Source: JAJTFW01 sp964534995
GTDB lineage: Bacteria > Bacteroidota > Bacteroidia > AKYH767-A > OLB10
Reading direction: 5' to 3'
Length of the DNA: 64,000 bases
Assembly: GCA_964534995.1 (NCBI GenBank)
Contig: CAZHSC010000008.1
Span: forward strand, 1 to 64,000
Shown here: in pieces, positions 45,648-54,939 of the stretch
Layout: each line of letters opens with the position of its first letter
Numbering within the stretch: the stretch's first letter is position 1
The notes under the pieces: model-generated
The model's database searches: none
Told to the model about the DNA's origin: nothing
The model's input: the letters and a program-made list of their open reading frames with translations, nothing else
Position numbers and translations under genes: made by a program

Positions 45648-47110
45648 TGGATAAAAAAGACCTCCCTGCGGGTCCGGAGGACCATTTTAACAGGGCCCTG
45701 GGCTTTCGGGATGCAACCATGATTGTTGCCGGATCCATGATCGGATCGGGGATATTCATTGTCAGTGCCGACATGAGCCGTACGGTTGGCAGTACGGGAT
45801 GGCTGTTGTTTTTATGGATACTTAGTGGTGTCATTACCGTTATGGCCGCATTGAGTTATGGAGAATTAGCCGGTATGATGCCCAAAGCCGGCGGACAGTT
45901 TGTATATATTGAAAGAGCCTGGGGCAAAGTCACCTCTTTCCTGTATGGATGGACCGTATTTACTGTCATCCAAACGGGTGTCATCGCAGCGGTGGCCGTT
46001 GCGTTTGCCAAGTACACCGGTGTTTTTGTTCCTGTAATTTCTGCTGGAAATATTCTTATTGAAACAGGGCCGGTAAAAATTTCCTCCGCACAATTACTGG
46101 CCATTGTATGTATTTTGTTCCTTACCTGGATCAACAGCAGGGGCATTAAACATGGCAAATGGATTCAGTTGATCTTTACTTCCGCGAAGCTCCTCGCTCT
46201 TATTTTTCTGATTACGGTGGGTATATACGTCGCTATGAATTACGACTGGTACGCACAGAACTTCCGTTCGGTATGGTCGGCCAGCAGTACGGCAAAAGCG
46301 GAAAGCGGCTGGATCACCACGCAACTGGGTGGCATGGCCCTGGTGCTGGCACTCGGAACCGCCATTATCGGTTCTCTGTTCAGCAGTGATGCCTGGAACA
46401 ATGTTACCTTTATTGCCGGAGAGATCAGAAACCCGAAAAAGAACATTCCCCTGAGTCTGGTAACAGGCACCGCGATTGTAACGGTTTTGTATTTACTGAC
46501 CAATATTGCTTATCTGGGATTACTGCCGCTGCATGGTAACCCCGATGCAGTGGATGTGGCGGGGCAAGGCATACAATTTGCCGATAATGACAGGGTGGGT
46601 ACCGCCGCGGCTTCTATGATATTTGGTGAGAGCGCCGTGTATCTGATGGCCCTCCTCATAATGGTTTCAACTTTTGGCTGTAACAATGGTATTATATTGT
46701 CCGGAGCCCGCGTTTATTATGCAATGGCCAAAGACGGACTTTTTTTCAGGAAAGCAGGAACACTGAACAGCAATGAAGTGCCCGGTTTTGCCCTGTGGAT
46801 ACAAGCAACTTGGGCCTGCCTGCTTTGCCTGAGCGGTACTTATGGTGACCTTCTGGACTATACCACTTTTGCAAGTCTTTTATTCTATATTGTCACCATT
46901 GCCGGGATCTTTATTTTAAGGAAGAATGAACCCCATGCCGAAAGGCCTTATAAAGTAATCGCCTATCCTCTGCTGCCACTGGCTTATATCCTGGTTGCTT
47001 TGATGATATGCGGAATATTGTTGTATACAAAACCACAAAATACCTGGAGCGGTTTGTTCATTGTGGCACTGGGTCTGCCGGTATATTATTTATTTATCCG
47101 GAAAAAGTAA
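45647..47110 (+). CDS. APC-family amino acid permease, LAT/exchanger-like
   Basis: 487 residues, about 12 membrane helices. Helix 1 motif MIVAGSMIGSGIFIVSAD, GEIRNPKKNIP after helix 6, and NNGIILSGARVYYAMAKDG are visible. It is a distant paralogue of the gene it overlaps; the TGATG junction implies translational coupling and joint expression. It resembles heteromeric amino-acid exchanger (LAT) relatives more than the CAT group. The substrate is unknown. The pair may import one amino acid and export another. Confidence 0.9.
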   Translation: MDKKDLPAGPEDHFNRALGFRDATMIVAGSMIGSGIFIVSADMSRTVGSTGWLLFLWILSGVITVMAALSYGELAGMMPKAGGQFVYIERAWGKVTSFLYGWTVFTVIQTGVIAAVAVAFAKYTGVFVPVISAGNILIETGPVKISSAQLLAIVCILFLTWINSRGIKHGKWIQLIFTSAKLLALIFLITVGIYVAMNYDWYAQNFRSVWSASSTAKAESGWITTQLGGMALVLALGTAIIGSLFSSDAWNNVTFIAGEIRNPKKNIPLSLVTGTAIVTVLYLLTNIAYLGLLPLHGNPDAVDVAGQGIQFADNDRVGTAAASMIFGESAVYLMALLIMVSTFGCNNGIILSGARVYYAMAKDGLFFRKAGTLNSNEVPGFALWIQATWACLLCLSGTYGDLLDYTTFASLLFYIVTIAGIFILRKNEPHAERPYKVIAYPLLPLAYILVALMICGILLYTKPQNTWSGLFIVALGLPVYYLFIRKK

Positions 47111-47329
47111 GTGCCTTTACCTGTTTATTAATTTTTCCGTGATCCTCCTCCGGAACAGGATTCTTTACAGGCAATGCCCGGGTCAGATGTATTCAGATGA
47201 AAGCCGATCAATTCCGTGTTGAAAATATAACATCCAGTGGCAGCGGAATTCATTTTTAAAAAACCGGACGTATTGTGTTAATACGATATTTCCCTTTCAT
47301 GCTGCGTAAGAAGATATTACTATCTTACA

Positions 47330-47373
47330 AGAAGAGCCAGTGCATCACTTTAAAAGTGAACACCGGCTCTTCT
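47330..47373 (-). terminator. Hairpin downstream of the TonB-dependent receptor gene
   Basis: There is a 9-bp outer stem (AGAAGAGCC / GGCTCTTCT) with an inner CACTTT/AAAGTG helix, 24 bases past the stop of the receptor gene. The T run is weak. It could serve either convergent gene. Confidence 0.5.
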
Positions 47374-47396
47374 TACGGCATCAGTTAAACTGCTTT

Positions 47397-49604
47397 CTAT
47401 AAATTAAAACGAAGCACGCCGAAAACATTTCTTCCCGGCGCGTTGATACCACTTGCAAAAACGCGGTACTGGGTATCAAAGATATTGTCGACGCCCGCCT
47501 GGACAGTGATGCACTTGTTCAAGCGGTATGATGCGCGCATATTCACCGTAAACCATGCAGGCATCCCGTCGGGGGTAGCATATTGCAGGTTGTCTTCTCC
47601 GCTGCCGCTGTAATCTTTCAGTCGCTTCCAGCCATTGTAATTTACATAGAAATCACTGTGGAAATGGTACCAGGTATAGGATATTCCCATCCGCATTACA
47701 AAAGGCGGAATATGGTCCAGCGGCACATCGGTACTGTCGGTCTTTACCCTGCCGTAGGTATAACTGGCATTGAGGCTGAACAGCAGGTCCTCCACAAGTT
47801 TTGTCCTTAGCCCCGAAGCGAAGCCGTAAATAAAGGCCCTGTCCTTATTCTGACTGGCGAGTACGCGGCTCATCACCCCGTCATATTCAATGGAATCGGA
47901 ACCTTTGTAAGCATATTCATCCGTTACGATGGCGTCGAAGAAACTGGTATAATAGAGTGTATTTTCCCAGGTGGTTTTGCCATTGTATATTTTGGTAATG
48001 CCTATTTCACCGGTAATGGTTTTTTCCGGCTTCAGGTCTTCGTTAGGTACAATGAGCGAACCCGGCGTGGTTTCAAAAACTTTCGCCAGGTCGTCAACGT
48101 TAGGAACCCTGAAGCCTGAACTCAGCAGCAATGAGAGCTTCAGGTCATCGTTGGGAATATGTATCAGGCCCAGGCTTCCTGAATACACCACGTTTTGCTG
48201 ACTGACTTCCCTGAAGGGAAATCTGAAGAAGGTGGTGTCTTCAAAGTTCGATTTCAGGGAACTCACTCCCAACCGTACCCCATCATTGAGGGTAAGGTGC
48301 TGATTAATTTTCCAGGTATGCGACAAATACACCGCGGCGTTGTTCATGATATTGTCACCATCAGGGTAACGTGTATCGAGCGGGGCCCTTGCTCCCGTTT
48401 CTATATTTTCCTCTTCGGCGGTGGAGACCAGCCTGTTGAATTGTGCATCCGCTCCCAGATGAAGGACATGATCCCTGCTGAGACGTTTACAGTCGATACT
48501 CAGGCCGGCCACCCCCACTTCCTCCACTCTGTGCTGTAATGCGCTTTTACCAAAACGGCGCTGATGCCGGCTTTCTTCCACCAGCTGGTAATTTATCCCC
48601 GCATGCATCTGCTGAAAGAAAAAATTTGAATTCTTAATGTTCAGGTCCCAGGCAAGCAATAAGCGTTCACCCGGGCCGTAATACCATTCGGCAAAACGCA
48701 GCCCTTCTCCTTCGGGGTCCGTTAAGCGGTCGTAACGGGGGATGTTGCCGGTATTGCTGTACTGTATGTTCAGTCCATGTGTTATAAACTCGTTGGGAGC
48801 ATAGGCGAACTTCTGTATGAGGTCGTATTGATGATAAGCGCTCTGCACCTGCAGATAGCGATCCGCATTCTTCACCAGTGAATCCACACCATTGACACGT
48901 TCCGCATAATAGGGCCTAACGCTGTACGTGCCTCCGTAAAAGGGATTCTGATTTTCTCCGCCCCTGAGATCACCGAAGGATGACCAGGTCAGGGAAGTAA
49001 AGGAAGCCAGCTTCTTTCCTCCTGTATTTACATCCACATGCCCGGTAAATTCACTGTTAACACTTCCGAAGCGCGAAAAGGCATTTACTTTCAGTCGCCT
49101 TTTTTCGCCGGTGGCAGCAAATTCGGGACGCTGCGTAAACATATGGATCACCCCACCCAACGCATCGCTGCCATACATGGTTGAGGAGGGACCAAAAAGC
49201 ACCTCCACCCTTTCAAGGCTGTTGTTATCGAGCGAGAGAATATTTTGAAGGTGCCCGCTGCGGTAAATGAGATTGTTCAGCCGCACCCCGTCTATCATCA
49301 GGAGGATACGGCTGGCTTCAAAGCCCCTGAGCACCGGTGAGCCGCCTCCCATCTGGCTGCGCTGCACAAAAATACCGGCGGTATTAGAGAGGAGATCAGC
49401 GGTGGATTGTGCCTGGGCGAGACTGATATCCCTGGCTGTCATCAGCTGCACCTGCTGTGAAATTGTTTTACGCGTTTCGGCAGATTTGTTGGCTGATATA
49501 ATAACTTCATTCAGTGAATTCATCGTGGTATCCGTTGTCACCGCCTGGCCGGGTGATGAAAAAGAATACAACAATGCCGTCACAAGCAATACCTGTTGTT
49601 TCAT
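47397..49604 (-). CDS. TonB-dependent outer-membrane receptor
   Basis: 735 residues. Signal peptide MKQQVLLVTALLYSFSSPGQA. The plug domain spans about 30-155 (EVIISANKSAETRKTISQQV, GGGSPVLRGFEASRILLMID, ERVEVLFGPSSTMYGSDALGG). A beta barrel follows, with conserved SGFRVPNVDDLAKVFE, LKPEKTITGEIGI and the closing strand FGVLRFNL. It lacks the N-terminal carboxypeptidase-like extension of SusC proteins, so it is a classical receptor, of the heme/hemoglobin or metal-chelate kind by overall layout. The substrate is not determined. The membrane protein gene 105 bases upstream on the same strand may be functionally linked. Confidence 0.9.
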   Translation of the reverse strand: MKQQVLLVTALLYSFSSPGQAVTTDTTMNSLNEVIISANKSAETRKTISQQVQLMTARDISLAQAQSTADLLSNTAGIFVQRSQMGGGSPVLRGFEASRILLMIDGVRLNNLIYRSGHLQNILSLDNNSLERVEVLFGPSSTMYGSDALGGVIHMFTQRPEFAATGEKRRLKVNAFSRFGSVNSEFTGHVDVNTGGKKLASFTSLTWSSFGDLRGGENQNPFYGGTYSVRPYYAERVNGVDSLVKNADRYLQVQSAYHQYDLIQKFAYAPNEFITHGLNIQYSNTGNIPRYDRLTDPEGEGLRFAEWYYGPGERLLLAWDLNIKNSNFFFQQMHAGINYQLVEESRHQRRFGKSALQHRVEEVGVAGLSIDCKRLSRDHVLHLGADAQFNRLVSTAEEENIETGARAPLDTRYPDGDNIMNNAAVYLSHTWKINQHLTLNDGVRLGVSSLKSNFEDTTFFRFPFREVSQQNVVYSGSLGLIHIPNDDLKLSLLLSSGFRVPNVDDLAKVFETTPGSLIVPNEDLKPEKTITGEIGITKIYNGKTTWENTLYYTSFFDAIVTDEYAYKGSDSIEYDGVMSRVLASQNKDRAFIYGFASGLRTKLVEDLLFSLNASYTYGRVKTDSTDVPLDHIPPFVMRMGISYTWYHFHSDFYVNYNGWKRLKDYSGSGEDNLQYATPDGMPAWFTVNMRASYRLNKCITVQAGVDNIFDTQYRVFASGINAPGRNVFGVLRFNL

Positions 49605-49709
49605 TATTTTTCAGTTAAGGGTAATGGAAATACCTGCGTACCGCGCCATCCTGCATTCATAAATTGCATAAGCCGTGTTCAGCGCCCGGTATTTACCTGA
49701 ATTATTTTA

Positions 49710-50249
49710 TTAAACAGAAATAAATAAAAACTCAGGCGGCAGGGGTGCAACAACGGCATATCCCGAAAAAGGCTGCCCATCATAAATGACAAACAGCGTT
49801 TCATGGATCGTGGCTGTAAAAGGCCCCGGCAGTATATATACGGAGCCCTGGTAAATCACGGAACTCAGTTTGCCAAAAAGCTGCAGGCTGTTTCCTTCAT
49901 GCCCCTGTGCGTGGCGAAGCAGGTTTCTGATTTCCTTTAATACACTTTCTTCCTCTTCATCATGTATCACCATCAACTCCACCGTGTCCCCCCGCATTTT
50001 TAAAGAGCTGATATCATACATTTTCCCCTCCCACATTACTTCATGTCTTTTGATCCTGCTTTTGTCAAAATCATCTTTTGATAAAACCAGTATTTCCGGT
50101 TTTGGATCAGGGTCCGACAGTTCACGAAGCATATATTGCTGTATAAAATATTGCTGCATGGCATATAATGTCAACAATCCACCCGACTGAAGGCAGATGA
50201 TCAGCAACAATACCCGGGAAATTTTTTTAGACCATGCAATTTTACTCAT
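49710..50249 (-). CDS. Single-pass membrane protein of unknown function upstream of the TonB receptor
   Basis: 179 residues from the ATG at 50249; an earlier in-frame start at 50297 is possible. One N-terminal membrane helix (RVLLLIICLQSGGLLTLYAM, about 12-31) is followed by a soluble, probably periplasmic domain (RHEVMWEGKMYDISSLKMRG, LFGKLSSVIYQGSVYILPG). A Glu-rich stretch (HDEEEESVLKEIRNLLRH) lies in the middle. I recognise no family. Its place just upstream of the receptor on the same strand suggests a shared pathway. Confidence 0.7.
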   Translation of the reverse strand: MSKIAWSKKISRVLLLIICLQSGGLLTLYAMQQYFIQQYMLRELSDPDPKPEILVLSKDDFDKSRIKRHEVMWEGKMYDISSLKMRGDTVELMVIHDEEEESVLKEIRNLLRHAQGHEGNSLQLFGKLSSVIYQGSVYILPGPFTATIHETLFVIYDGQPFSGYAVVAPLPPEFLFISV

Positions 50250-50393
50250 CACGGCAAATGGAATTGAATTATACAGGCCGGGAATGATGTTCCTCACCGG
50301 ATGCTACGAATGTACGAAACCACCCGTTATTCATGCCCCCTGAAAATCAGGGCACCGGCTTTTCTGTGCCATTGGCGCCACGAGCGGAAAAAT

Positions 50394-51116
50394 TCAAATC
50401 AGGCCCAGCTCTTTGCACACTTTTTCAGCGGCTATCTGCTCGGCTTTTTTCTTGACATAATCGCTGGCGCCGGCCTTTTCCTCCCCGTCGATACAGAGCC
50501 GGATGGTGATGAGGCGCGTTTTAGCATCTTCACTCACCGTTTCAAAAACAATACTGTGTTTTTCACGCTGGCCCCAGTTTAAAATGAGACTTTTGAAATT
50601 CTTCTCCGTAGCTACTATTTCTTCCAGGTCCACATGGGGGCGAATGATATGGTTCAGGATATACCGCTGTGTCATGTGATATCCTTTGTCGAGGTAGATG
50701 GCGCCGATATAGGCTTCAAACGCATCCCCGTACATACTCCTGTAACTGCCGGGACCGGCATTTTTTTTCAGCATTTCGTCGATACCGATTTTCATGGCCA
50801 GCTGCTTCAGGTGCTCGCGGCTCACTATTCTGCTACGCATCTCCGTTAGAAATCCCTCGTCTTTGTAGGGGTACTTTTTAAACAGCATATCGGCCACTAC
50901 GGTTCCCAGCACAGCGTCACCGAGATATTCAAGGCGTTCATTGCTGAGGCGGTTGCCCCCCGCTGTTTCAAGCGCCAGAGAGCGGTGGCTGAACGCGAGT
51001 TTGTATAAAGACAGGTTACCGGGATAAAATCCCAGGAGGTTGCGAAGGGAGCGGATAAATGCCTTCTCCTCCGTATCGGCTTTGAGAAAATACCGTATCA
51101 GGGTACGTACCGCCAA
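50394..51116 (-). CDS. rnc: Ribonuclease III
   Basis: 240 residues. It cleaves double-stranded RNA in rRNA and mRNA processing. The catalytic signature is NERLEYLGDAVLGTVVADML, with the second acidic pair in YGDAFEAYIGAIYLDKG. The double-stranded-RNA-binding domain is C-terminal (SIVFETVSEDAKTRLITIRL, EKAGASDYVKKKAEQIAAEK). The first residues (AVRTLIRYFLKADTEEKA) have no ATG, so the start is a TTG at 51116, ten bases after the fabF stop codon. It is the last gene of an acpP-fabF-rnc group, a common Bacteroidota arrangement. Confidence 0.9.
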   Translation of the reverse strand: MAVRTLIRYFLKADTEEKAFIRSLRNLLGFYPGNLSLYKLAFSHRSLALETAGGNRLSNERLEYLGDAVLGTVVADMLFKKYPYKDEGFLTEMRSRIVSREHLKQLAMKIGIDEMLKKNAGPGSYRSMYGDAFEAYIGAIYLDKGYHMTQRYILNHIIRPHVDLEEIVATEKNFKSLILNWGQREKHSIVFETVSEDAKTRLITIRLCIDGEEKAGASDYVKKKAEQIAAEKVCKELGLI

Positions 51117-51125
51117 AGTACAGAC

Positions 51126-52373
51126 TTAATATTTTTTAATGATAACAGAGGCGTTGTGACCTCCAAAACCGAAAGTATTGCTGAGTGCAGCATTTACCGT
51201 ACGCTTTTGCGAAGTATTGAAAGTAAAATTCAGTTTTTCATCAAAGGCCGGGTCATCGGTAAAATGGTTGATCGTGGGGGGCACTTCATTGTTCACCACG
51301 GTAAGAATGGTGGCAATCGCTTCAATGGCTCCTGCCGCGCCCAGCAGATGGCCGGTCATGGATTTTGTAGAACTGATATTGAGTTTATAGGCATCCTCCC
51401 CGAAAAGTTTGCAGATGGCTTTCACTTCGCTGGGATCTCCCACGGGCGTTGAGGTGCCATGTACATTGATATAATCTATATCAGCGCTGGTCATACCAGC
51501 GTCTTTGAGTGCGTTGCGCATCACGTTGAAAGCACCGAGTCCTTCGGGATGGGTGGCGGTAAGATGATAGGCGTCGGCGCTCATGCCGCCACCGGCCACT
51601 TCCGCGTAAATTTTCGCTCCCCTGGCTTTTGCATGCTCCAACTCTTCGAGGATAATGCATCCGGCTCCTTCGCCCAGCACAAAACCGTCACGGTCGAGAT
51701 CGAAGGGACGGGAGGCGGTTGCGGGATCATCGTTTCTTTCGGAGAGGGCATGCATGGCGCCGAAACCACCGATGCCCGCTTCATTCACGGCCGCTTCACT
51801 GCCCCCGCTCAAAATAACATCTGCCATTCCCAGGCGGATGTAATTAAAAGCGTCGATAATGGCATTTGTGGAAGAAGCACAGGCGGAAACCGTACAGAAG
51901 TTGGGACCGCGGAAACCATAGCGCATGGATATATGCCCTGCGGCGATATCGGCAATCATCTTGGGAATAAAGAATGGGTTGAAGCGCGGAGTACCATCCC
52001 CACGGGCATAGCCCATCACTTCATCCAGGAAAGTCCTTAAACCTCCGATCCCTGAACCCCAGATCACACCGGTACGATCCGGGTCCGGTTTCTTTTCAAG
52101 GAGGTCCGCGTCCAACACCGCCTCTTCACAGGCAGCAATGGCCAGTTGGGAAAAACGGTCCAGTTTACGGGCTTCCTTACGATCCAGATATTTGCCCGGA
52201 TCGAAATCTTTCACTTCACAGGCAAACCGCGTTTTAAACCTGGATGCGTCAAACAGGGTAACAGGACCTGCACCGCTCTTACCGGACAATAAACCCTGCC
52301 AATAATCTGCAACGTTGTTCCCAAGCGGGGTAATGGCCCCCATCCCTGTAATGACTACGCGTTTCAGTTGCAT
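51126..52373 (-). CDS. fabF: 3-oxoacyl-[acyl carrier protein] synthase II
   Basis: 415 residues, a condensing enzyme of fatty-acid elongation. The Cys-His-His triad is visible: C in TVSACASSTNAIIDAF, H in NVHGTSTPVGDPSE, H in KSMTGHLLGAAGAIEA. The N-terminus is VVITGMGAITPLGNNV, and the Gly-rich C-terminal loop is NTFGFGGHNASVII. Length matches the family. It lies 24 bases downstream of acpP and 9 bases upstream of rnc on the same strand, so the three probably form an operon driven from the acpP promoter. Confidence 0.97.
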   Translation of the reverse strand: MQLKRVVITGMGAITPLGNNVADYWQGLLSGKSGAGPVTLFDASRFKTRFACEVKDFDPGKYLDRKEARKLDRFSQLAIAACEEAVLDADLLEKKPDPDRTGVIWGSGIGGLRTFLDEVMGYARGDGTPRFNPFFIPKMIADIAAGHISMRYGFRGPNFCTVSACASSTNAIIDAFNYIRLGMADVILSGGSEAAVNEAGIGGFGAMHALSERNDDPATASRPFDLDRDGFVLGEGAGCIILEELEHAKARGAKIYAEVAGGGMSADAYHLTATHPEGLGAFNVMRNALKDAGMTSADIDYINVHGTSTPVGDPSEVKAICKLFGEDAYKLNISSTKSMTGHLLGAAGAIEAIATILTVVNNEVPPTINHFTDDPAFDEKLNFTFNTSQKRTVNAALSNTFGFGGHNASVIIKKY

Positions 52374-52397
52374 GCGCGCCTGTTAAAAGAAATAAAA

Positions 52398-52634
52398 TTA
52401 TTTAACGTTGGCCGAAATATAATCCACGGCCTGACCAACGGTTGAAATTTTCTCAGCCTGGTCGTCAGGAATAGCAATGTTAAACTCCTTTTCGAATTCC
52501 ATGATCAGTTCAACTGTATCAAGAGAATCTGCACCCAGGTCATTGGTGAAGCTGGATTCGTTAGTGATTTCGCTTTCGTCGACGCCTAATTTGTCAACTA
52601 TGATGGCTTTTACACGTGATGCAATGTCAGACAT
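52398..52634 (-). CDS. acpP: Acyl carrier protein
   Basis: 78 residues, acidic, four-helix carrier of acyl chains in fatty-acid synthesis. The phosphopantetheine attachment Ser is in LGADSLDTVELIMEFE (about residue 37). Length and motif are typical. It heads the acpP-fabF-rnc group. A clear -7 element lies 30 bases upstream of the ATG. Confidence 0.97.
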   Translation of the reverse strand: MSDIASRVKAIIVDKLGVDESEITNESSFTNDLGADSLDTVELIMEFEKEFNIAIPDDQAEKISTVGQAVDYISANVK

Positions 52635-52663
52635 TGTTCTGTAGAATTAGTTTAGACAGGGGG

Positions 52664-52671
52664 CAAAAGTA
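52664..52671 (-). promoter_or_regulatory. -7 element TACTTTTG upstream of acpP
   Basis: This is an exact TAnnTTTG match, ending 30 bases before the acpP ATG. It probably drives acpP-fabF-rnc. Confidence 0.6.
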
Positions 52672-52868
52672 ATAAATTATGATAATGCGGGCATAATTGT
52701 TTTAAAATACTGACTATCAATTACAAATACTGTAAATGAAGCGCCCGGGTCTCACGATATGTAGTATTTTACAAGGGTTTGGGCATTAGTGAATGGAGCC
52801 AGTCGCTGATTTCAAAACTGCCTTCTTGCTGGGTCTTCATTGGTTACGGGGATACAAGGTAAAAAAGA

Positions 52869-52890
52869 AGAGCCGGCAAATTCCGGCTCT
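52869..52890 (-). terminator. Rho-independent terminator of the HNH endonuclease gene
   Basis: There is an 8-bp GC-rich stem (AGAGCCGG / CCGGCTCT) with a 6-base loop, followed on the minus strand by TTCTTTTTT. It lies just past the stop at 52901. Confidence 0.85.
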
Positions 52891-52900
52891 GTATTATTTC

Positions 52901-53455
52901 TCAGGGCTTCACATGGCCCCAGTTCTCACCGCTTTTAATGCGGTACAACTGCATTTCACTGATTTTAAAATGATCCGCAATTTGCTTCATGGTTTTCACA
53001 CGTTTTTTATCGTTGATCATTTGTTTGATCTTTTTTACAATCACATCCGTAAGCTTATGGCCTTTTTTACGGTTGATAGAGCGGTAAGCCAATACAGCAG
53101 GACTCTTTTGCTGGTGCTTTTCCATTTCCTCTTTGGTAGCCCAGCGCAGGTTTTTAACGTGATTATCTTCCTTATTATAATTCAGGTGAATTACATATTC
53201 GTATTTCTGACTCCTCTTAGGCAGGAAAGCCTCTGCCACCAATCTATGAATGAACAAGGTCATGTTTTTCCCTTCAGGCTTCAATTTTAAAGTAGGATAT
53301 CCACCCATAAGGGTTCCTTTAAGCAGATTCCCTTCCTGAATGCTGGTGGAATAACTGACCAGGCGTCCGTGATCGGAAACAGCGTACTCACAGCGAAAAA
53401 TGCCTTTGCTGAAATTGATCACTTTCCATTTTTCATTTTTTAGAGGCTTTACCAT
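52901..53455 (-). CDS. Stand-alone HNH endonuclease with NUMOD4 and helix-turn-helix
   Basis: 184 residues. A NUMOD4-like DNA-binding motif opens the protein (KWKVINFSKGIFRCEYAVS, DHGRLVSYSTS). An HNH nuclease core follows (FIHRLVAEAFLPK, VIHLNYNKEDNHVKNLRW, with H-N-N catalytic pattern). The C-terminus is a helix-turn-helix of a kind found in homing nucleases (KQIADHFKISEMQLYRIKSG). No intron, intein or phage surrounds it, so it may be a free-standing homing-type gene. It has its own terminator, and an inverted repeat lies just upstream. AT-rich flanks on the upstream side would fit an acquired gene. Confidence 0.85.
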   Translation of the reverse strand: MVKPLKNEKWKVINFSKGIFRCEYAVSDHGRLVSYSTSIQEGNLLKGTLMGGYPTLKLKPEGKNMTLFIHRLVAEAFLPKRSQKYEYVIHLNYNKEDNHVKNLRWATKEEMEKHQQKSPAVLAYRSINRKKGHKLTDVIVKKIKQMINDKKRVKTMKQIADHFKISEMQLYRIKSGENWGHVKP

Positions 53456-53476
53456 TTGATATGATTTTGGTTAGGA

Positions 53477-53495
53477 CTAAATTATAAAAATTTAG
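53477..53495. promoter_or_regulatory. Inverted repeat upstream of the HNH gene
   Basis: Arms CTAAATT and AATTTAG flank 5 bases, 22 bases before the HNH ATG at 53455. It is a candidate operator, perhaps bound by the HNH protein's own helix-turn-helix. Confidence 0.35.
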
Positions 53496-53995
53496 TATAT
53501 GGCTTACGTTAGTGAACATTATTGTTGGTCCGGCATGTAATATTTTCATATATAATTGATTTACTGCAATATACGTTGAAGCCCCCCGGCTGCTTTTAAA
53601 GATACCCCTCCCCAGGGTAAAACAAGTGCCCATTGATCGCTTTTTTTTCACTTTCTCTCCTGAAAAACAGGCAAAATATATTTCTTAACTCTCTAATTAT
53701 CAGGTAATTTACAAGCCAGGAAGCAGGCCGTCCGGCAACCCGTTCCGTCCACGATCCCTTGCATGACGCTGCCTTCATATATTCCTGAAATCTCATCTTG
53801 CCGTACCCGGCTTCCTTTTTACCGGAAAGCTTCATAAAATCAAATAGAAATACGGCCTATCCGGAAGAAACAGTCAAGGGCAGGAAATGCATTCGTAAAG
53901 AATATTTCTCATTTCACCATGTGTATTATGGCATTGGTCAAAGGGCCGGATAAAAAGATTAGCGGGACGATATCTTGCCATCAATACGAAAAGCC
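53496..53995. other. Intergenic region of about 500 bases
   Basis: It is AT-rich with no convincing gene. A 79-codon minus-strand reading at 53596-53835 has no family features. No repeats or tRNA-like structures are seen. Confidence 0.5.
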
Positions 53996-54178
53996 ATGAA
54001 GAAACATCAACATAATCACAAACGGATACTGATTGCCGTATTGATACTCTTGTCAGTGATCTTTATGATTGCAGGCCCCAGGGCTAAAGCCGGCAGCCAT
54101 GAGTCATCAGTTGCCGCCAGCGCCCTGCAACACAACGTACACATTGTAACCATTATCAAATCAATCATCATAAGCTGA
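53996..54178 (+). CDS. Possible small secreted or membrane peptide
   Basis: 60 residues from the ATG at 53996; an in-frame ATG at 53975 adds seven. A basic His-rich start (KKHQHNHKR) leads to one strongly hydrophobic helix (ILIAVLILLSVIFMIAGP) and a short tail with AKAGSHESS, so it reads like a signal-peptide-bearing microprotein. The stop is 63 bases before purN. No homologue is recognised; it may be chance. Confidence 0.3.
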   Translation: MKKHQHNHKRILIAVLILLSVIFMIAGPRAKAGSHESSVAASALQHNVHIVTIIKSIIIS

Positions 54179-54226
54179 GTATGAAAAAACTACACCGTCG
54201 GATTTTGGAATTGGCCACAAGCTTCA

Positions 54227-54234
54227 TTGCTTTG
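54227..54234 (+). promoter_or_regulatory. Possible -7 element TTGCTTTG of purN
   Basis: It is one mismatch from TAnnTTTG, ending 8 bases before the ATG at 54242. The upstream TTG at 54227 lies inside it and is therefore an unlikely start. Confidence 0.3.
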
Positions 54235-54241
54235 CACCATC

Positions 54242-54814
54242 ATGGAGCAAATCGCCATTCTGGCATCAGGAAAGGGAAGCAATGCCGACAGGCTATGCAT
54301 TCATTTCAAACATCACCCATCCGTACGCATACGCCTCATAGCATGCGACCGCGAAATGGCTGGGGTTTACGACATAGCCCGGGCGCACAAGGTCCCGGCC
54401 ATCCATCTCAGTCCTGAGATCCGGAATCATCCGGATGTGTTTTTGCAACTGCTGAAAGACCACGGAATTACATTCATTGTTCTGGCAGGATACCTGCGAC
54501 TCATTCCGGCGGCTATCGTTCAGGCATATCCGAACAAAATCATTAACCTGCACCCGGCCCTGCTTCCGAAATTTGGCGGAAAAGGCATGCATGGTATGCA
54601 CGTACACGAAGCGGTTCATGCGGCCCGCGAAACGGAAACCGGCATCACGATTCACTATGTAAATGAGCACTACGACGAGGGCGCTGTCATTGCGCAGTTT
54701 AAAGTGGCCATAGATGACAAGGACTCACCGCAGAGCATAGCCGCAAAAATTGCGAAACTGGAAGCGGAATATTTTCCGGAGATAGTGGAGAACACCATTC
54801 TTTCCGCCGGCTGA
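54242..54814 (+). CDS. purN: Phosphoribosylglycinamide formyltransferase 1
   Basis: 190 residues from the ATG at 54242. It transfers a formyl group from 10-formyltetrahydrofolate to GAR in purine synthesis. The phosphate loop ILASGKGSNADRL is at the N-terminus. Catalytic residues are present in NLHPALLPKFGGKGMHG (Asn and His), and the Asp in NEHYDEGAVIAQ. Length is typical. It converges on dxs, 125 bases away. Confidence 0.95.
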   Translation: MEQIAILASGKGSNADRLCIHFKHHPSVRIRLIACDREMAGVYDIARAHKVPAIHLSPEIRNHPDVFLQLLKDHGITFIVLAGYLRLIPAAIVQAYPNKIINLHPALLPKFGGKGMHGMHVHEAVHAARETETGITIHYVNEHYDEGAVIAQFKVAIDDKDSPQSIAAKIAKLEAEYFPEIVENTILSAG

Positions 54815-54939
54815 GGTCCTGCCATCTGCGCCCTGCAACGGTAAATGTTTGTCCTGTAAAAATTGCGGATTGAATTCTCTGTGCTGCGGATATGCATGCA
54901 GCCAACCGCTTTATGCTTACTTCTTCCCGCAATAAAAAA

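Noticed and set aside
53596..53835. 79-codon minus-strand reading upstream of the HNH gene
   Set aside because: No family, signal or promoter support; composition is that of intergenic DNA.
54181..54417. 78-codon plus-strand reading overlapping purN
   Set aside because: It overlaps the start of purN in another frame, and purN has complete catalytic motifs.
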